Shown one piece after another: positions 54,748-64,000 of a DNA stretch of 64,000 nucleotides (its first letter is position 1; each line of letters begins with the position of its first letter). The notes beneath the pieces are model-generated. The model was not told where the DNA came from and searched no databases. It was given only the letters and a program-made list of their open reading frames with translations. The DNA is from Chrysophaeum taylorii (taxonomy: Eukaryota > Sar > Pelagophyceae > Pelagomonadales > Pelagomonadaceae): NCBI GenBank assembly GCA_029834535.1, contig JAQMWT010000490.1, forward strand, positions 1 to 64,000, given 5' to 3'. Both the position numbers and the translations under genes were made by a program.

Positions 54748-56262
54748 ATGCCAACCAACCAAGAACTCCAGGAGGAGATAAAAGACCAAGAAGCTCGCAT
54801 AGAGGCAAAGCACACGATGGAGATGCAAGCACAACATCAAATGATGCGAGCTCGAGCGCTACAAGCACTCCAAGCACAACTCAATGCCATGCAGACACTA
54901 CCTGCCGTCGCTGCTGCGACTGCTCCCCCCACTCCAGCTCAACAAGACCCCAAGCACAAGGCTAACACCTTTAGTGACCCACCTAGCGCCGTCCTCAGGT
55001 CAATGGACTCCGCTCAAGTCAGACCCCAAATGCTTTCATTTCGCGTTATGCAGTTGTTCGTCGAACATCTGATGCCTGAAACAGGCATAGCGCAATACTT
55101 ATAGCAGGGCCTCTACGCGTGGGAATCCGTCTTACGTGGATGTAATGATCTAGCTGACGCTCTTCTCAGCCACTGTATCAAGGAATATGACAAGGACCCC
55201 GACAACCACGCTACCGCCGGGAACACGCGAGATTTCCAAGGCCGTTACGTCTACTACAAGGGCGTTTACCGCAAGTTCGGCAAACACTTCCTGGAGAACG
55301 TCTACGAGCCTAAGCTCCAAGAACTTAAAGACCAAGACAAGGACACGACCGATAAGACCGAAGGAAAGTTGTATCCGACCACACAACCTCACCTCCAAGG
55401 AAAAGAAGCCGACTTCATCGTGTACCTCCGCGAGACCGTGCACCCCGTTTTTCGCCGTTTCCTGCTCGCCGGTAACGACTCCGTCAAGCACCCAGCATAC
55501 GACGAAATCGATGCACTCGGATCCTCCCATCCGATAGGACTCGAATTTGAGCTCAAAGTCCGCCTCGCACTTGACAAGCACACGGGCCAGAACCACGTCC
55601 ACCATGCGCATTATGTTTATAATGCCTTCCTGGACACGCCGTTCAACCCGGAGATCCACGAGCCTGCGCGTTATATCGATAATATGCGCCACGTTCAGCA
55701 ACAACTTCGCCAAATTACAGACGATGCCTCTCTCCAACTTCCCGACGACAAGATCCTCACGGAAATCCACCAGATGCTCCGGTCCAAGTACCCTCCAAGC
55801 TTGCTTGACTCCCGCGCCCCAACCCATATCAAGGGCTTCGCGCGTCTTGCCAACTGTCTGCGCACCCCCAACGACTCACTGTTACTCGACGAAGACAAAG
55901 AAGCGATAAATCATCTTCCCAAGTTGATCGCCCGCATCACGGTTATCTCCACGTTCGAGCGCAACTTTTGGGCTCACCTCAAGCCTCATCCAACTCTGAA
56001 CTTCAAGCCGTTGCGATTCGTCACTGACTTTGGTCGTCTGCCGACTAAAGACAAAGATAATCCACGTTTTCGCTCCCGCCGTCACGGTCACCACTTCACC
56101 GAAGATGATGATGACACCTCACCCTCTGAAGATGAAATCCCACCGGATCCCGATGAAGCACCCCCTGAAGACACCGACCCTGTTGCCGTTTTTCTCACGG
56201 AAGCCAACCTCGATCCAGATAACGACAAAACTCTCATCCAACATCTTCACGCCTATCAATAA
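54748..56262 (+). pseudogene. Element B gag, one in-frame TAG
   Basis: The first ATG after the LTR opens a coiled-coil N-terminus (EELKDQEARIEAKH-like; Gln/Ala-rich to residue 50). A TAG at 55102-55104 interrupts an otherwise continuous frame to the TAA at 56260-56262, about 505 codons in all. The middle, rich in His/Tyr/Leu helices, resembles a capsid region. The last 60 residues are strongly acidic (HFTEDDDDTSPSEDEIPPDP). No CCHC zinc knuckle is seen. Coding continues in another phase after the stop (about 56260-56590), a possible frameshift site or a decay product. Confidence 0.7.
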
Positions 56263-57823
56263 GCAACTCGCACGCCACCCCAAGAAACCTCCACCCAAAA
56301 AGCCTCCAACTCCTCGCTCCCCGTCGCACTACGACATCAATGACAGCACTAAGCCCAAGGTCACCCCTGTCACCCCAACCAATAACAAACACAATCCCCG
56401 TGCTTCTCCTGTCACCCCCGACAAACGCGAGCACCCGCACCTTCGCAAGGTCACTTTTCCCACTCAACCGCATCCCCCAACGCCATCTACTCCTGACCAA
56501 CGCTTCAATGTCCCTCTTCGTGATGTTCGTCGCAAGCTCCAGGCCGTACGGAACCTGAGTCAAGCCGGTCGTCAACACACGTCCAACTCATAGCGCATGA
56601 CCAGCTCATCAACCTCAGCACCACTATCTCCGATGAGATACTTCTCTCCGAGGCCGAATCGGATGCCGCCGAGTTTCTTCAGGTGCTATCGTCCGATCCT
56701 CAGGATGATCCACCCGACGAGGGCGAAGCCGACGAAAAAGATGACCAAGGCCACCTCGGTTTCTATGATGACCACGGACAGCTAGGCCTCTACGACGACA
56801 TCATCCCCGAAATAGATGATGAAGACGACTCCGCCGAGATTACGCACAACGTCACAGCGACTACATGCGTGCTCTACACCAGAGTCAGCTTTTTCGCTGA
56901 TGGTTGCCGACGACGCCTGTGCCGCCAACCACACATTATCGAATCAGGCCCTACGCCTCGCGATGAAGAATTTCCCGACCTCATCCACCCTCTCCCTCAG
57001 AGTCGCAAATTTTCTTTGTGCCACTTACACTCCAGGAAAGTCCCCCACAAAGACTAACTCGCTACACGGATGCAATGGACCCGGCACTGAAATTTCGCTA
57101 ATTGACGGTGGCGCATCATTTCACTTTTCATTTTGCTTCACTCGCACAAACCAACATTTTGTTCCCGAGTCCATACGCGGGATTCCCGAATACACCATTC
57201 GAATGGGCAGAGGCACCTTAACCAGCCACTTCATCGGTGTCAAACCGTTGTATTTGCAGGCCGCAGGTCTCTCCTACAAGGATATCAAAGACTCCACAGG
57301 TTACGTCTTATACCTCGTCTTTCTGGTCGTCCCGCAATTCAGAAAAGGTCTACAGGTTATAGCGACATCTCAGCTCAAAGCTCTGAACGTCCAAGCAACA
57401 GACCCGCCACTGCCACACGAACCATACTTATATGAGCTTATGAACACGTCGACCGCAGATCCCCACGATTATAAGACGCTTCTAGGCAAAACCGCAGTAG
57501 TTCTCGCCAATCGCCAAACTAATGGTCTATTGTCCCTGCCATCCCATCCAAAGCAAACATTCCGCGCTGTGCTTAGTTTTCACACCGGAACGAGAATGTC
57601 ACTCAAGGATGAGCTCGCACACATCACGCAGAACGTCGCGAAGACACGCTCGCAATCTCATATGTTAGATTTCGCAAAATTACAGCATCATTCTATATTT
57701 TTGACGGAGCTTATCAGCCTCCCGCGTACTGTCGTCCAATATGCATTCACTGGCTCAGCGGACCTCTCTGTGCAAGCACAACCCCCTCCGCTAAACACAG
57801 CCATTATTACAGGTGGACTCCAC
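56263..57823 (+). pseudogene. Element B gag-pol linker and aspartic protease
   Basis: A basic Pro/Lys-rich stretch (56263-56590) is followed by acidic sequence in another phase (about 56600-56880). A frame then opens to 57823. It contains the retropepsin-like segment GTEISLIDGGASFHF (active Asp codon 57104-57106), where DSGA or DTGA is usual; the Gly in the second position is atypical and may be disabling. The frame ends at a TAA that lies inside motif I of the following methyltransferase. Confidence 0.6.
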
Positions 57824-59060
57824 TAAGAAGGCTTTGACTCTTTTCGCAAACGCTTCGACAAACGCATTACTGTCGTGGTCGCCTGTGAAACTAACCCTAA
57901 TATGCGCGCCCGCGCGCAACAACTCTTCCCGCACGCTCAGCATTATGCGGATCTAAGAAAGCTCACTGCCGCTCTGCAAACCGGCAAAATACGACTACCT
58001 CAACTCGACTTGGCAGTCTTCACCTTGCCGTGTCAACATCTGAGTGTAATGAAAGAATATGACGGCTATGCCACTCCGGTGACCGCCGACCTTTTCGTCA
58101 AAGAACAAATCCGCTTTGTTCGTTGCACGCTCCCGACATACACCATTGTCGAGAATGTACCCCCCAACCCCCGAAATCATCACGAGTACACTGAACTCGC
58201 CAACTGCTATCAGCGCATCGGTTATTTCAGACACTCCGGTGTCTACAATGCCTCCGCTTTGGCGACGTCACAAGCAAGACCGCAGCCGGAACGTTCGCTG
58301 TGGGACGGGGTACGGCCGGGGGGCGCAGACGGAAGGTTATCGACGAGTTGGTTGTCAGTCACATCGCGGTTTCCTCGTCGCATGGCGACAAGCTTGATGA
58401 TCACTCTCCGCCGACCCACCTTTCGGCGCCCCTCGTCTACAGGCCCGTGATTCCGGACTGGCTCCTGTCGGTCCGGCCTGGCTCCCATGCTCGGGAGAGG
58501 TCTGAAGTTAGTTAGTTATAAGCAAGACCCGCCACCTCGCTGCCTATGTCCGACACCCGCTCACTGGCTACAACCTCGAGAAAACCGCTTCTCCTTGGTT
58601 AATATCTCCTCCGAGCATGGTTCCCCTCCTGGACCCCAGTCACACTATCCCCGACGATCTCTGGATCGCCAACCCCGCCCTTCGTGGCACAGTGACCCGC
58701 TCCACATTCGACTATTGCCACAACAAGGCCACCTTCTCATACAAACCCGCCAACGCCTCCAAACTCTCGATTTCCGAGAATGCACGCATCTGCCAAATGC
58801 TCACACGCTCGAAGAAGCCCTTTACGGATTTAGGACGCGACGCCGACGGCACCCCCTATGCCTCGATGACCAATATCTCCCATCTCCTGGCATTCACATT
58901 GCTGCACAATCACTTGTCGCAACATCCTACTCTCGCCGCTTGGAACACCCTCCGCTGTTTTCATGCCTCAGAGTCACAATGTGCTTACCATTTGGATGGA
59001 GCCATCACCGGCACTGTCGCTACTGCCGTCGCATGTGGCTACTTCCCGCGCGCCTCCCTC
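57797..59060 (+). pseudogene. C5 cytosine-DNA methyltransferase domain in element B, disrupted
   Basis: Successive C5-MTase motifs are visible. They are motif I-like ITGGLH-stop-EGF (57803-57835), motif II VVVACETNP (57872-57898), motif IV LPCQHLS with catalytic Cys at 58031-58033, motif VI ENV at 58151-58159, and motif VIII-like FGDVTSKTRH (58258-58281, resuming at 58521). Motif IX-like LSISENARICQM is at 58764-58799 and motif X-like AITGTVATAVACG at 59001-59039. Without the SINE the span is about 1.0 kb, or 330 residues, normal for a bare catalytic domain. It is in the protease phase, so it was part of the polyprotein. TAA at 57824, a phase change at about 58250 and the SINE inactivate it. 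Confidence 0.75.
58282..58519 (+). mobile_element. SINE-like element, 5'-truncated, inside the methyltransferase
   Basis: AAGCAAGACC (58272-58281) is repeated at 58520-58529. The insert begins at GCAGCCGGAACGTTCG, internal to the longer copies at 38552 and 40939, and ends in GTTAGTTAGTTAT. A truncated 5' end with an intact tail and a target duplication is the signature of target-primed reverse transcription. Its sense strand is plus. Confidence 0.92.
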
Positions 59061-59153
59061 ACCCTCCATTCCAGGCCCCCTCAGATATTGGACTGTTCCC
59101 ACCAACCCGCAGTCTTCTCCCCAACGCACACCTTTTCCATGGATGTCCCCAAT

Positions 59154-59202
59154 GGCACCGCCTTTCTGGTCGTAGCAGGGCACCGCCTTTTCTGGTCGTA
59201 GC
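59154..59202 (+). repeat. 24-bp tandem duplication in element B
   Basis: GGCACCGCCTTTCTGGTCGT and four more bases occur at 59154-59177 and again at 59179-59202 with one extra T. The duplication changes the phase between the methyltransferase end and the integrase frame. Confidence 0.85.
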
Positions 59203-61156
59203 CTATACCAGTTCTTTGGCCGCCGCTCACAGCTGCTCGCGCCCCTCCACGTGGGTCCACTACATGAATCGCTCGCATCCCGGCGTTGCCACGATCGATT
59301 CACAAGGGCGAATCACACTCGATGACCCCACGGGACTCGTAATGTCCAAAGCACGTCCCACTTACGCGGACTATGTCGGCCACATCGGAGACACGCTTCA
59401 GAAAAGCACCAAGTGCTACTCGGTCACTGGCTCGTACCCAACCAACACGAGCTACTCCAACGCACTACTGCTGATCTCTCCCGACCACATCCGCTATGCG
59501 ACTCTCAATGAAATCGCAAAGTTCGGACCCCACTCGGACCCGGAACTGCTCCGCCTGTTCCAACAGCACCCGCCGTACTTCGCGTCCAAGGCACTGGCCA
59601 ACGCCGTCCCGCACAACATGCTGCAGGCCAAGTACAGCGCTGTCCTCGCACTCCACGAATCGCGCCATGTGAACCTTCACATCGAATGGGCAACCATACG
59701 CAATGGCATTCCCAGCCCCGGTGACATCAACCAGGTTGCAGAATTCTTCCTGAACATCTCCAGCCGTCTCTTAGCAGAGGAGGACCTCAACCTCACCTCC
59801 CTCCTCAGTGCCGTAGCAGATGCTCACCATGATGCGATCCGCAAGCCGAGCAAATCGAAAAACCTCGAGACGCTTCTCGCCGAGGCCACAGTTGGTAAAG
59901 TCCTAGTTGACAAGCGACCCAACCCCCCTAGCGCTTCGACTGCCGCTCTGCCCCCCTTGCACAAGCCCGGCACCATTCAGCACGCGGGAAGAGTGCTTTT
60001 GGTCACTCGCTGGCAGCGCATCCACCACCAACAAACAGAGAATCTTCGCCGCACGATTGCCGCCAATGTAACGAATCTCCGCCCACGTGATGATCGGTAT
60101 CTGCAAGACTGCAGCGAATGCAAGCGCTGTCAATCGCATGTCAGCTTCCGTCACAAGAACACTTCCTGGTCACAGGATGAACTAGCCTACGCTCCTGGCC
60201 AACATCTCCATATGGATGTCTCATACCCGAGCATCAGCAATTGCTATGGTGGCTTTCGTTACATCATGCATTTTCGTGTGATTATTTCGGCACACAAATG
60301 GGTATACTTCCTGAGGAAACTAGACGCGCAGGACGTTCTGGTTGGCATCCTCTATGTGGTCAATGTGATTAAGGTCGAATTCGATGTAAGTGTGAAAATC
60401 ATCTCATCTGAGACCTTTTCCACTTTCCGCTCCGAAGTTTTCCACCCGCTCAAGGTGCAGCTCGGTATCCAGCTTCAAATCATTGGTCGCCACCTACACC
60501 AGCGAAAATTCGCGGAAAACATCATTAAGGAAAACGCACGAGGCACTGTACTCCGCCTCCTCAACCTTCGCAGTGTCCGCATCGAAGGAAGGCCTATCGC
60601 CGCCGAGTATTATCACCCGTTTGCTCTGCGGCATAAGATCCAAGCCGACAATCAGCGCTCTCATGGACTGCCCTCGCGCACTACCATGACCTGCACCGTC
60701 CCCCGGCGCATCATGTCACCCATGGCACCGCTCCTGAAGCTCCTTCCCTTTGGCGAACCTGTCACCTTTGTCTATCCTCAAAGTCACAAACTGGAAACCT
60801 TCAGCGTCTCCGCCTATTATCTTCATAGCAACAATTACCTCCCGAACCTCCCCGGCACAGACCGATTTATCCGTGATGTTCATAGCTCTATCCTGCTTGT
60901 ACATCGGGGGCGATATGGGAAAATCGTCACCTCTAACGACTCCCACGTTGATGCTGACATGCCAGTCAACCGCAACAAGGAGATCGAACGGATCAAAGCA
61001 CACACGCAGATCCCAACAGAGGCACGGCAAGAGGACCCGCTTCCAGCTATAAGCCAACAACAAATGCCGGAAATCAGACAGGAATCGAAAAACGAGGGCG
61101 AGACTCATGATGACGACCAGGATGATAAACCCGACGATGACGACGAGCACAAATAA
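59203..61156 (+). pseudogene. Element B integrase region
   Basis: An uninterrupted frame of about 650 codons. After a spacer domain of unknown role (59203-59980) comes a His/Cys zinc-finger region (HH...CSECKRC, about 60030-60140), then the integrase core: PGQHLHMDVSYP with the first Asp at 60215-60217, YGGFRYIMHF, HKWVYFLRKL. The second catalytic position is degraded (SSETFSTF where SDNGGEF is typical). The Glu equivalent, in KFAENIIKENAR, is at 60515-60517. An acidic tail (DDDQDDKPDDDDEH) ends at TAA 61154-61156. The loss of the second Asp suggests inactivity. Confidence 0.75.
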
Positions 61157-62172
61157 CCGGATCCAAACTCCGCTGCTGATCCAAGTCCCGTCAGCGACGA
61201 GACAGCTGAACATGATTTTTCGTTCCTCAACCGGCCACCTCCGCCGAATGGTAGCATTCCGATGCCCAAACGAAAGGATCGCTAATAGGTTGTTCTCGAC
61301 GATGCAGGTTTTACTCCAGTTCTCGTGCATCGCAACCAGAGTGACAAACTCAAGGCAGATCTCAAAGACGAGCGCGGATTCCGCACTCGCAAGGATCAAC
61401 TCTATATCGTGAAACGTGTCGACGATGGAAAACTTTTCACCAGACGCATTATCGCTTCAGAGTATGGTCGCAACTGGAAATACGAGCAGGAGCAATCCAC
61501 GGCCCGCGCCACAGCCAACATGTCCAGCACATTGATGTTCCTCGTCAGTGTCAGCGCTCTGCACCAGGGCCATGTCGTCAGCATCGCATCTGATCTCAAC
61601 ATTAGAAGGGATGCTCAGCCGCCCGATGATGTCCCGAAAGGATGTCTCCAAGCAAATACCACGCAAGACTATGGTATCGCGGGCGGCACTGCACTGGATC
61701 TGCAGAGAGAACCGACGCAGAACTCTTGTACGTTGACTTCCCAAGGAGGCCGTACCACTCATCTGTATTGGTCGACCACCTGGACAACGACAATTCAGAT
61801 CTCGAGAACTATGTGTGCCACGACGAACTGTCACCAGCAGAGTACTGTGCGCGTCAATGGAACCAAGAATTCTGTTGTATGAGCTCCTCTCTCTTATGGG
61901 ACATTGCAGCGCATCAGCACTACCACTTAGCTTCTCGTCACAGACATGCCTTCATGCATGATTCTGGCGAACTCGGACACCTCTTTCTAAGTCAAGGTGA
62001 TCCGAACCTAGACATTTTTCAAGAAGTCATGGACTATGACTTGCAGCACATCGACCATGTCGTGTTACAACTCGTGACTGCTGAAGACATTGTCTATGAA
62101 CCTGAGAAGATTGTCGAACTCAAAGGACTCCGCGAAGGAGATAAGCTCAAGCATATCGCTTCGATTCGCTAA
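61157..62172 (+). pseudogene. Element B integrase-RT linker, several frames
   Basis: Coding-like sequence continues in the integrase phase past stops at 61156 and about 61283 (PKRKDR, then GFTPVLVHRNQSDKLKADL), then in a second phase from about 61640 to a TAA at 62170-62172. No domain is recognised. In copia elements this interval holds the variable integrase tail. Confidence 0.5.
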
Positions 62173-63490
62173 GAAATTGAAGGCTTGTGCTCCAACGGCG
62201 TCTTTAAGCTTGAGCCTTTACCGCCAGACCGTTTGTCTATCTCGACGAAACTCGTGCTGAAGATCAAGTATTTTGCTGACGGCACCCCACACCGCTATAA
62301 AGCTCGTCTAGTTGCCCGAGGTTTCTTGGCACGTGTCGGCATTGACTTTTATGCCACATCTCCACCGAACGCGATGCTCGCCACCAACCGGTTATTGCTC
62401 GCCATCGCTGTGAAGCACAGGCTCCCGGTCGCGCACGCAGACATTCCCCTGGCATTCATCCAATCGGCACTCGATCGCCCGGTATGGATAGACTTACCTC
62501 GAGGAATACGTGTCTCACACAATCTTATCCAACAGATACAGAAAAACCACCCAGAGTCCAAGTTAACTCTCCGACTCGTCAAGTCTAGCCTCTTTATGGT
62601 TTCAAACAGTCAGCTTTGTTGTGGAACATTAAGCTCGACTCGTTTCTTCGACAACATGAGTTCGAAAGCTCACAAGTCGTTACTTGCCTCTATATCAGTT
62701 GGGATCGATCTATCAACAGATGGGTTCTCCTATCCGTCTCTGTCGATGACCTATTGATCACTGGTACCAACACTGCCAAATTCACGTCTCTTCGCACCGC
62801 ACTGGAGAAGGAATATGGCAAAGGTACATGGCATGATAACATCCGATCCTTCCTTGGTATCGATGTACACTACAACGTCTCCGCTGGTCATCTCACTATG
62901 AATGTAGCCGCGAAGATAAACAAGATGCTCGCCGAGCATAAACTCAACCTCCATACTACTGACGTCCCCTACTCGGACATTCCCACTCAAAAACCTTCTG
63001 CTGAGCTTCTCTCCGACTTGGCTCCCACTTTAGAAATTTACGCAAGCATTTTCCTCACTACCGTGGCACTAGTATTTACTTGTCTGTCACAAGTCGCCCA
63101 GATATCTCCACTCTGTGCAACAAATGCCGCAAGGGTATGCACAACCCTGAGCAGACCCATCTTCTGCACTTGTATGTTTTACTTCGCTATTTGAAGGGTA
63201 CTCCGAATGATTCTCTCGACTATTCATCCGACAGCCCCTATATTACGCCCTTTCTCCAGCATCTGATCGGAAACTACCCAGAATTGCATCACCTTCGTTC
63301 GCCCATTATTTGTTTTACTGACGCCAGTTTCCGCTGACCGTTCTGACCATCGCTTAAGATCTCATTCTGGTGCATGTATTTTCGTATTTGGCAGAGTCGT
63401 ATTCTGGTCTAGCAAACGCCAAACTCTTACTGCCAAAAGCACCATGGAAGCCGAACTCATCGCCGCTAGCGCTGCCGCTGATGAATGTTA
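62173..63490 (+). pseudogene. Element B reverse transcriptase and RNase H
   Basis: RVT_2-type sequence: EIEGLCSNGVFKLEP, HRYKARLVARGF, motif A HADIPLAF (Asp at 62440-62442), YGFKQSALLWN (about 62594-62625), and motif C SVDDLL at 62739-62753 in place of YVDDLL. RNase H follows with FTDAS (Asp 63320-63322) and STMEAELIAAS (63441-63473). At least three phase changes occur, near 62595, 63070 and 63340. Catalytic acidic residues are kept, so the decay is by indels more than by loss of active-site codons. Confidence 0.8.
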
Positions 63491-63493
63491 ATG

Positions 63494-63679
63494 TAGGGAA
63501 CAGTAAAAATCACTGTGCCCCTGGGCGAGAATGGTGGCAGGGTAGTGCCATTCTACTTGTCCTGTTCTCTTACGACGCAAAGAGCAGCACGGTGTTCGAC
63601 ACAGCGATTTTGGGTGTTTAGGTGTGAGTGTGAGACTAGGGGGGAGGGGTCCTAACCCTGCATGGAGTTTTCTATCTCA
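63494..63679 (-). repeat. LTR of element C
   Basis: This 186-bp copy is more diverged from the two LTRs of A than they are from each other, with terminal changes (TAGGGA for TAGAGA, TCTCA for TCTCTA). Confidence 0.85.
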
Positions 63680-63937
63680 ACGCCCTCGCAGATTGAACTC
63701 GGTGATGAGCGAAATCTGGAACAAACAAAACAAATGTCTGGCCAGAGACAATTAATTGGACGTTGAGTTGTGAGGAGGCGTTGAATGAGAAGTGTGTGAA
63801 GTGCATGAGACAGATAGAGTAGAGCGGAATAGCAGGTGAGTGTGAGTGAGAAAGGAGAAAGAGCGCGAAGTTGAACGGGGAATAGGTTGAGAGGGGAAGC
63901 AGAATGAAAAGGATATTGCAAGAAGAGGTGAATGATC
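63494..63937 (-). mobile_element. Element C: 3' end of an inverted relative of A (LTR plus internal flank)
   Basis: 63494-63679 is an LTR of the A family (TAGGGAACAGTAAAAATC to TTTTCTATCTCA on the plus strand). 63680-63937 matches the internal sequence of A next to its 3' LTR (20922-21165), including GCCCTCGCAGATTGAACTCG and AGAGCGCGAAGT. It breaks at 63937 where a SINE begins. It therefore reads leftward and abuts the end of RNase H of element B. Confidence 0.85.
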
Positions 63938-64000
63938 TAACTAACTAACTAACTTCAGACCTCTCCCGAGCATGGGAGCCAGGCCGGACCGGCAGGAGCC
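63938..64000 (-). mobile_element. SINE-like element, cut by the window end
   Basis: TAACTAACTAACTAACTTCA followed by GACCTCTCCCGAGCATGGGA matches the tail side of the other SINE-like copies in minus orientation. The body lies beyond the window. Confidence 0.85.

Larger units (their letters stand above)
54467..63493 (+). mobile_element. Ty1/copia-like retrotransposon 'B' with embedded DNA methyltransferase
   Basis: A left LTR is followed by gag, protease, a C5 cytosine methyltransferase region, integrase, reverse transcriptase and RNase H, all on the plus strand. Integrase before RT places it in Ty1/copia. The element ends within or just after RNase H, where the inverted LTR of element C begins at 63494, and no right LTR in the expected orientation follows. 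Numerous stops, frameshifts, a SINE insertion and a 24-bp duplication show it is inactive. Confidence 0.85.

Noticed and set aside
58116-58450. Apparent protein sequence running from the methyltransferase into 58282-58519
   Set aside because: This stretch is SINE sequence between target duplications, not part of the gene.

Overview
This is a repeat-dominated stretch of a eukaryotic nuclear genome, most likely an alga or other protist. It holds Ty1/copia- and Ty3/gypsy-type LTR elements, a TTAG-tailed SINE-like family, long GC-rich tandem and inverted repeats, and no operon structure. I could not identify any host gene with confidence and do not assign a species.

Layout. 1-7490: a ~1-kb repeat (here 'Rep1') in four direct units facing three inverted units across an 82-nt spacer. 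7595-9725: open frames of unknown family, the best candidate for non-transposon coding sequence. 10620-19673: a minus-strand Ty3/gypsy-like element ('E') whose reverse transcriptase is fused in frame to the end of its integrase by a large internal deletion. 20736-29008: a minus-strand 8.3-kb LTR element ('A') with a 5-bp target duplication, long unfamiliar ORFs and no recognisable pol. 29014-50361: a mosaic of GC-rich modules (M1-M4) mixed with Rep1 and SINE copies. 50362-53801: a unit ('D') bounded by 54-bp direct repeats and carrying an 834-codon low-complexity ORF. 54467-63493: a plus-strand Ty1/copia-like element ('B'). 63494-63937: the end of an inverted relative of A ('C'). The window ends inside another SINE copy.

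The most notable content is in B. Between the protease and integrase regions it carries a decayed but recognisable C5 cytosine-DNA methyltransferase: motif I-like GG...GF, PCQ at 58028-58036, ENV at 58151-58159, and motifs VIII, IX and X further on. A 238-bp SINE with a 10-bp target duplication sits inside motif VIII. B, A and C share related LTRs with unusual TAGAGA...TCTCTA ends, and A and B share the sequence just inside the 5' LTR. I infer that A is a non-autonomous partner of a methyltransferase-bearing copia family. All elements here carry stops, frameshifts, deletions or insertions and look inactive.
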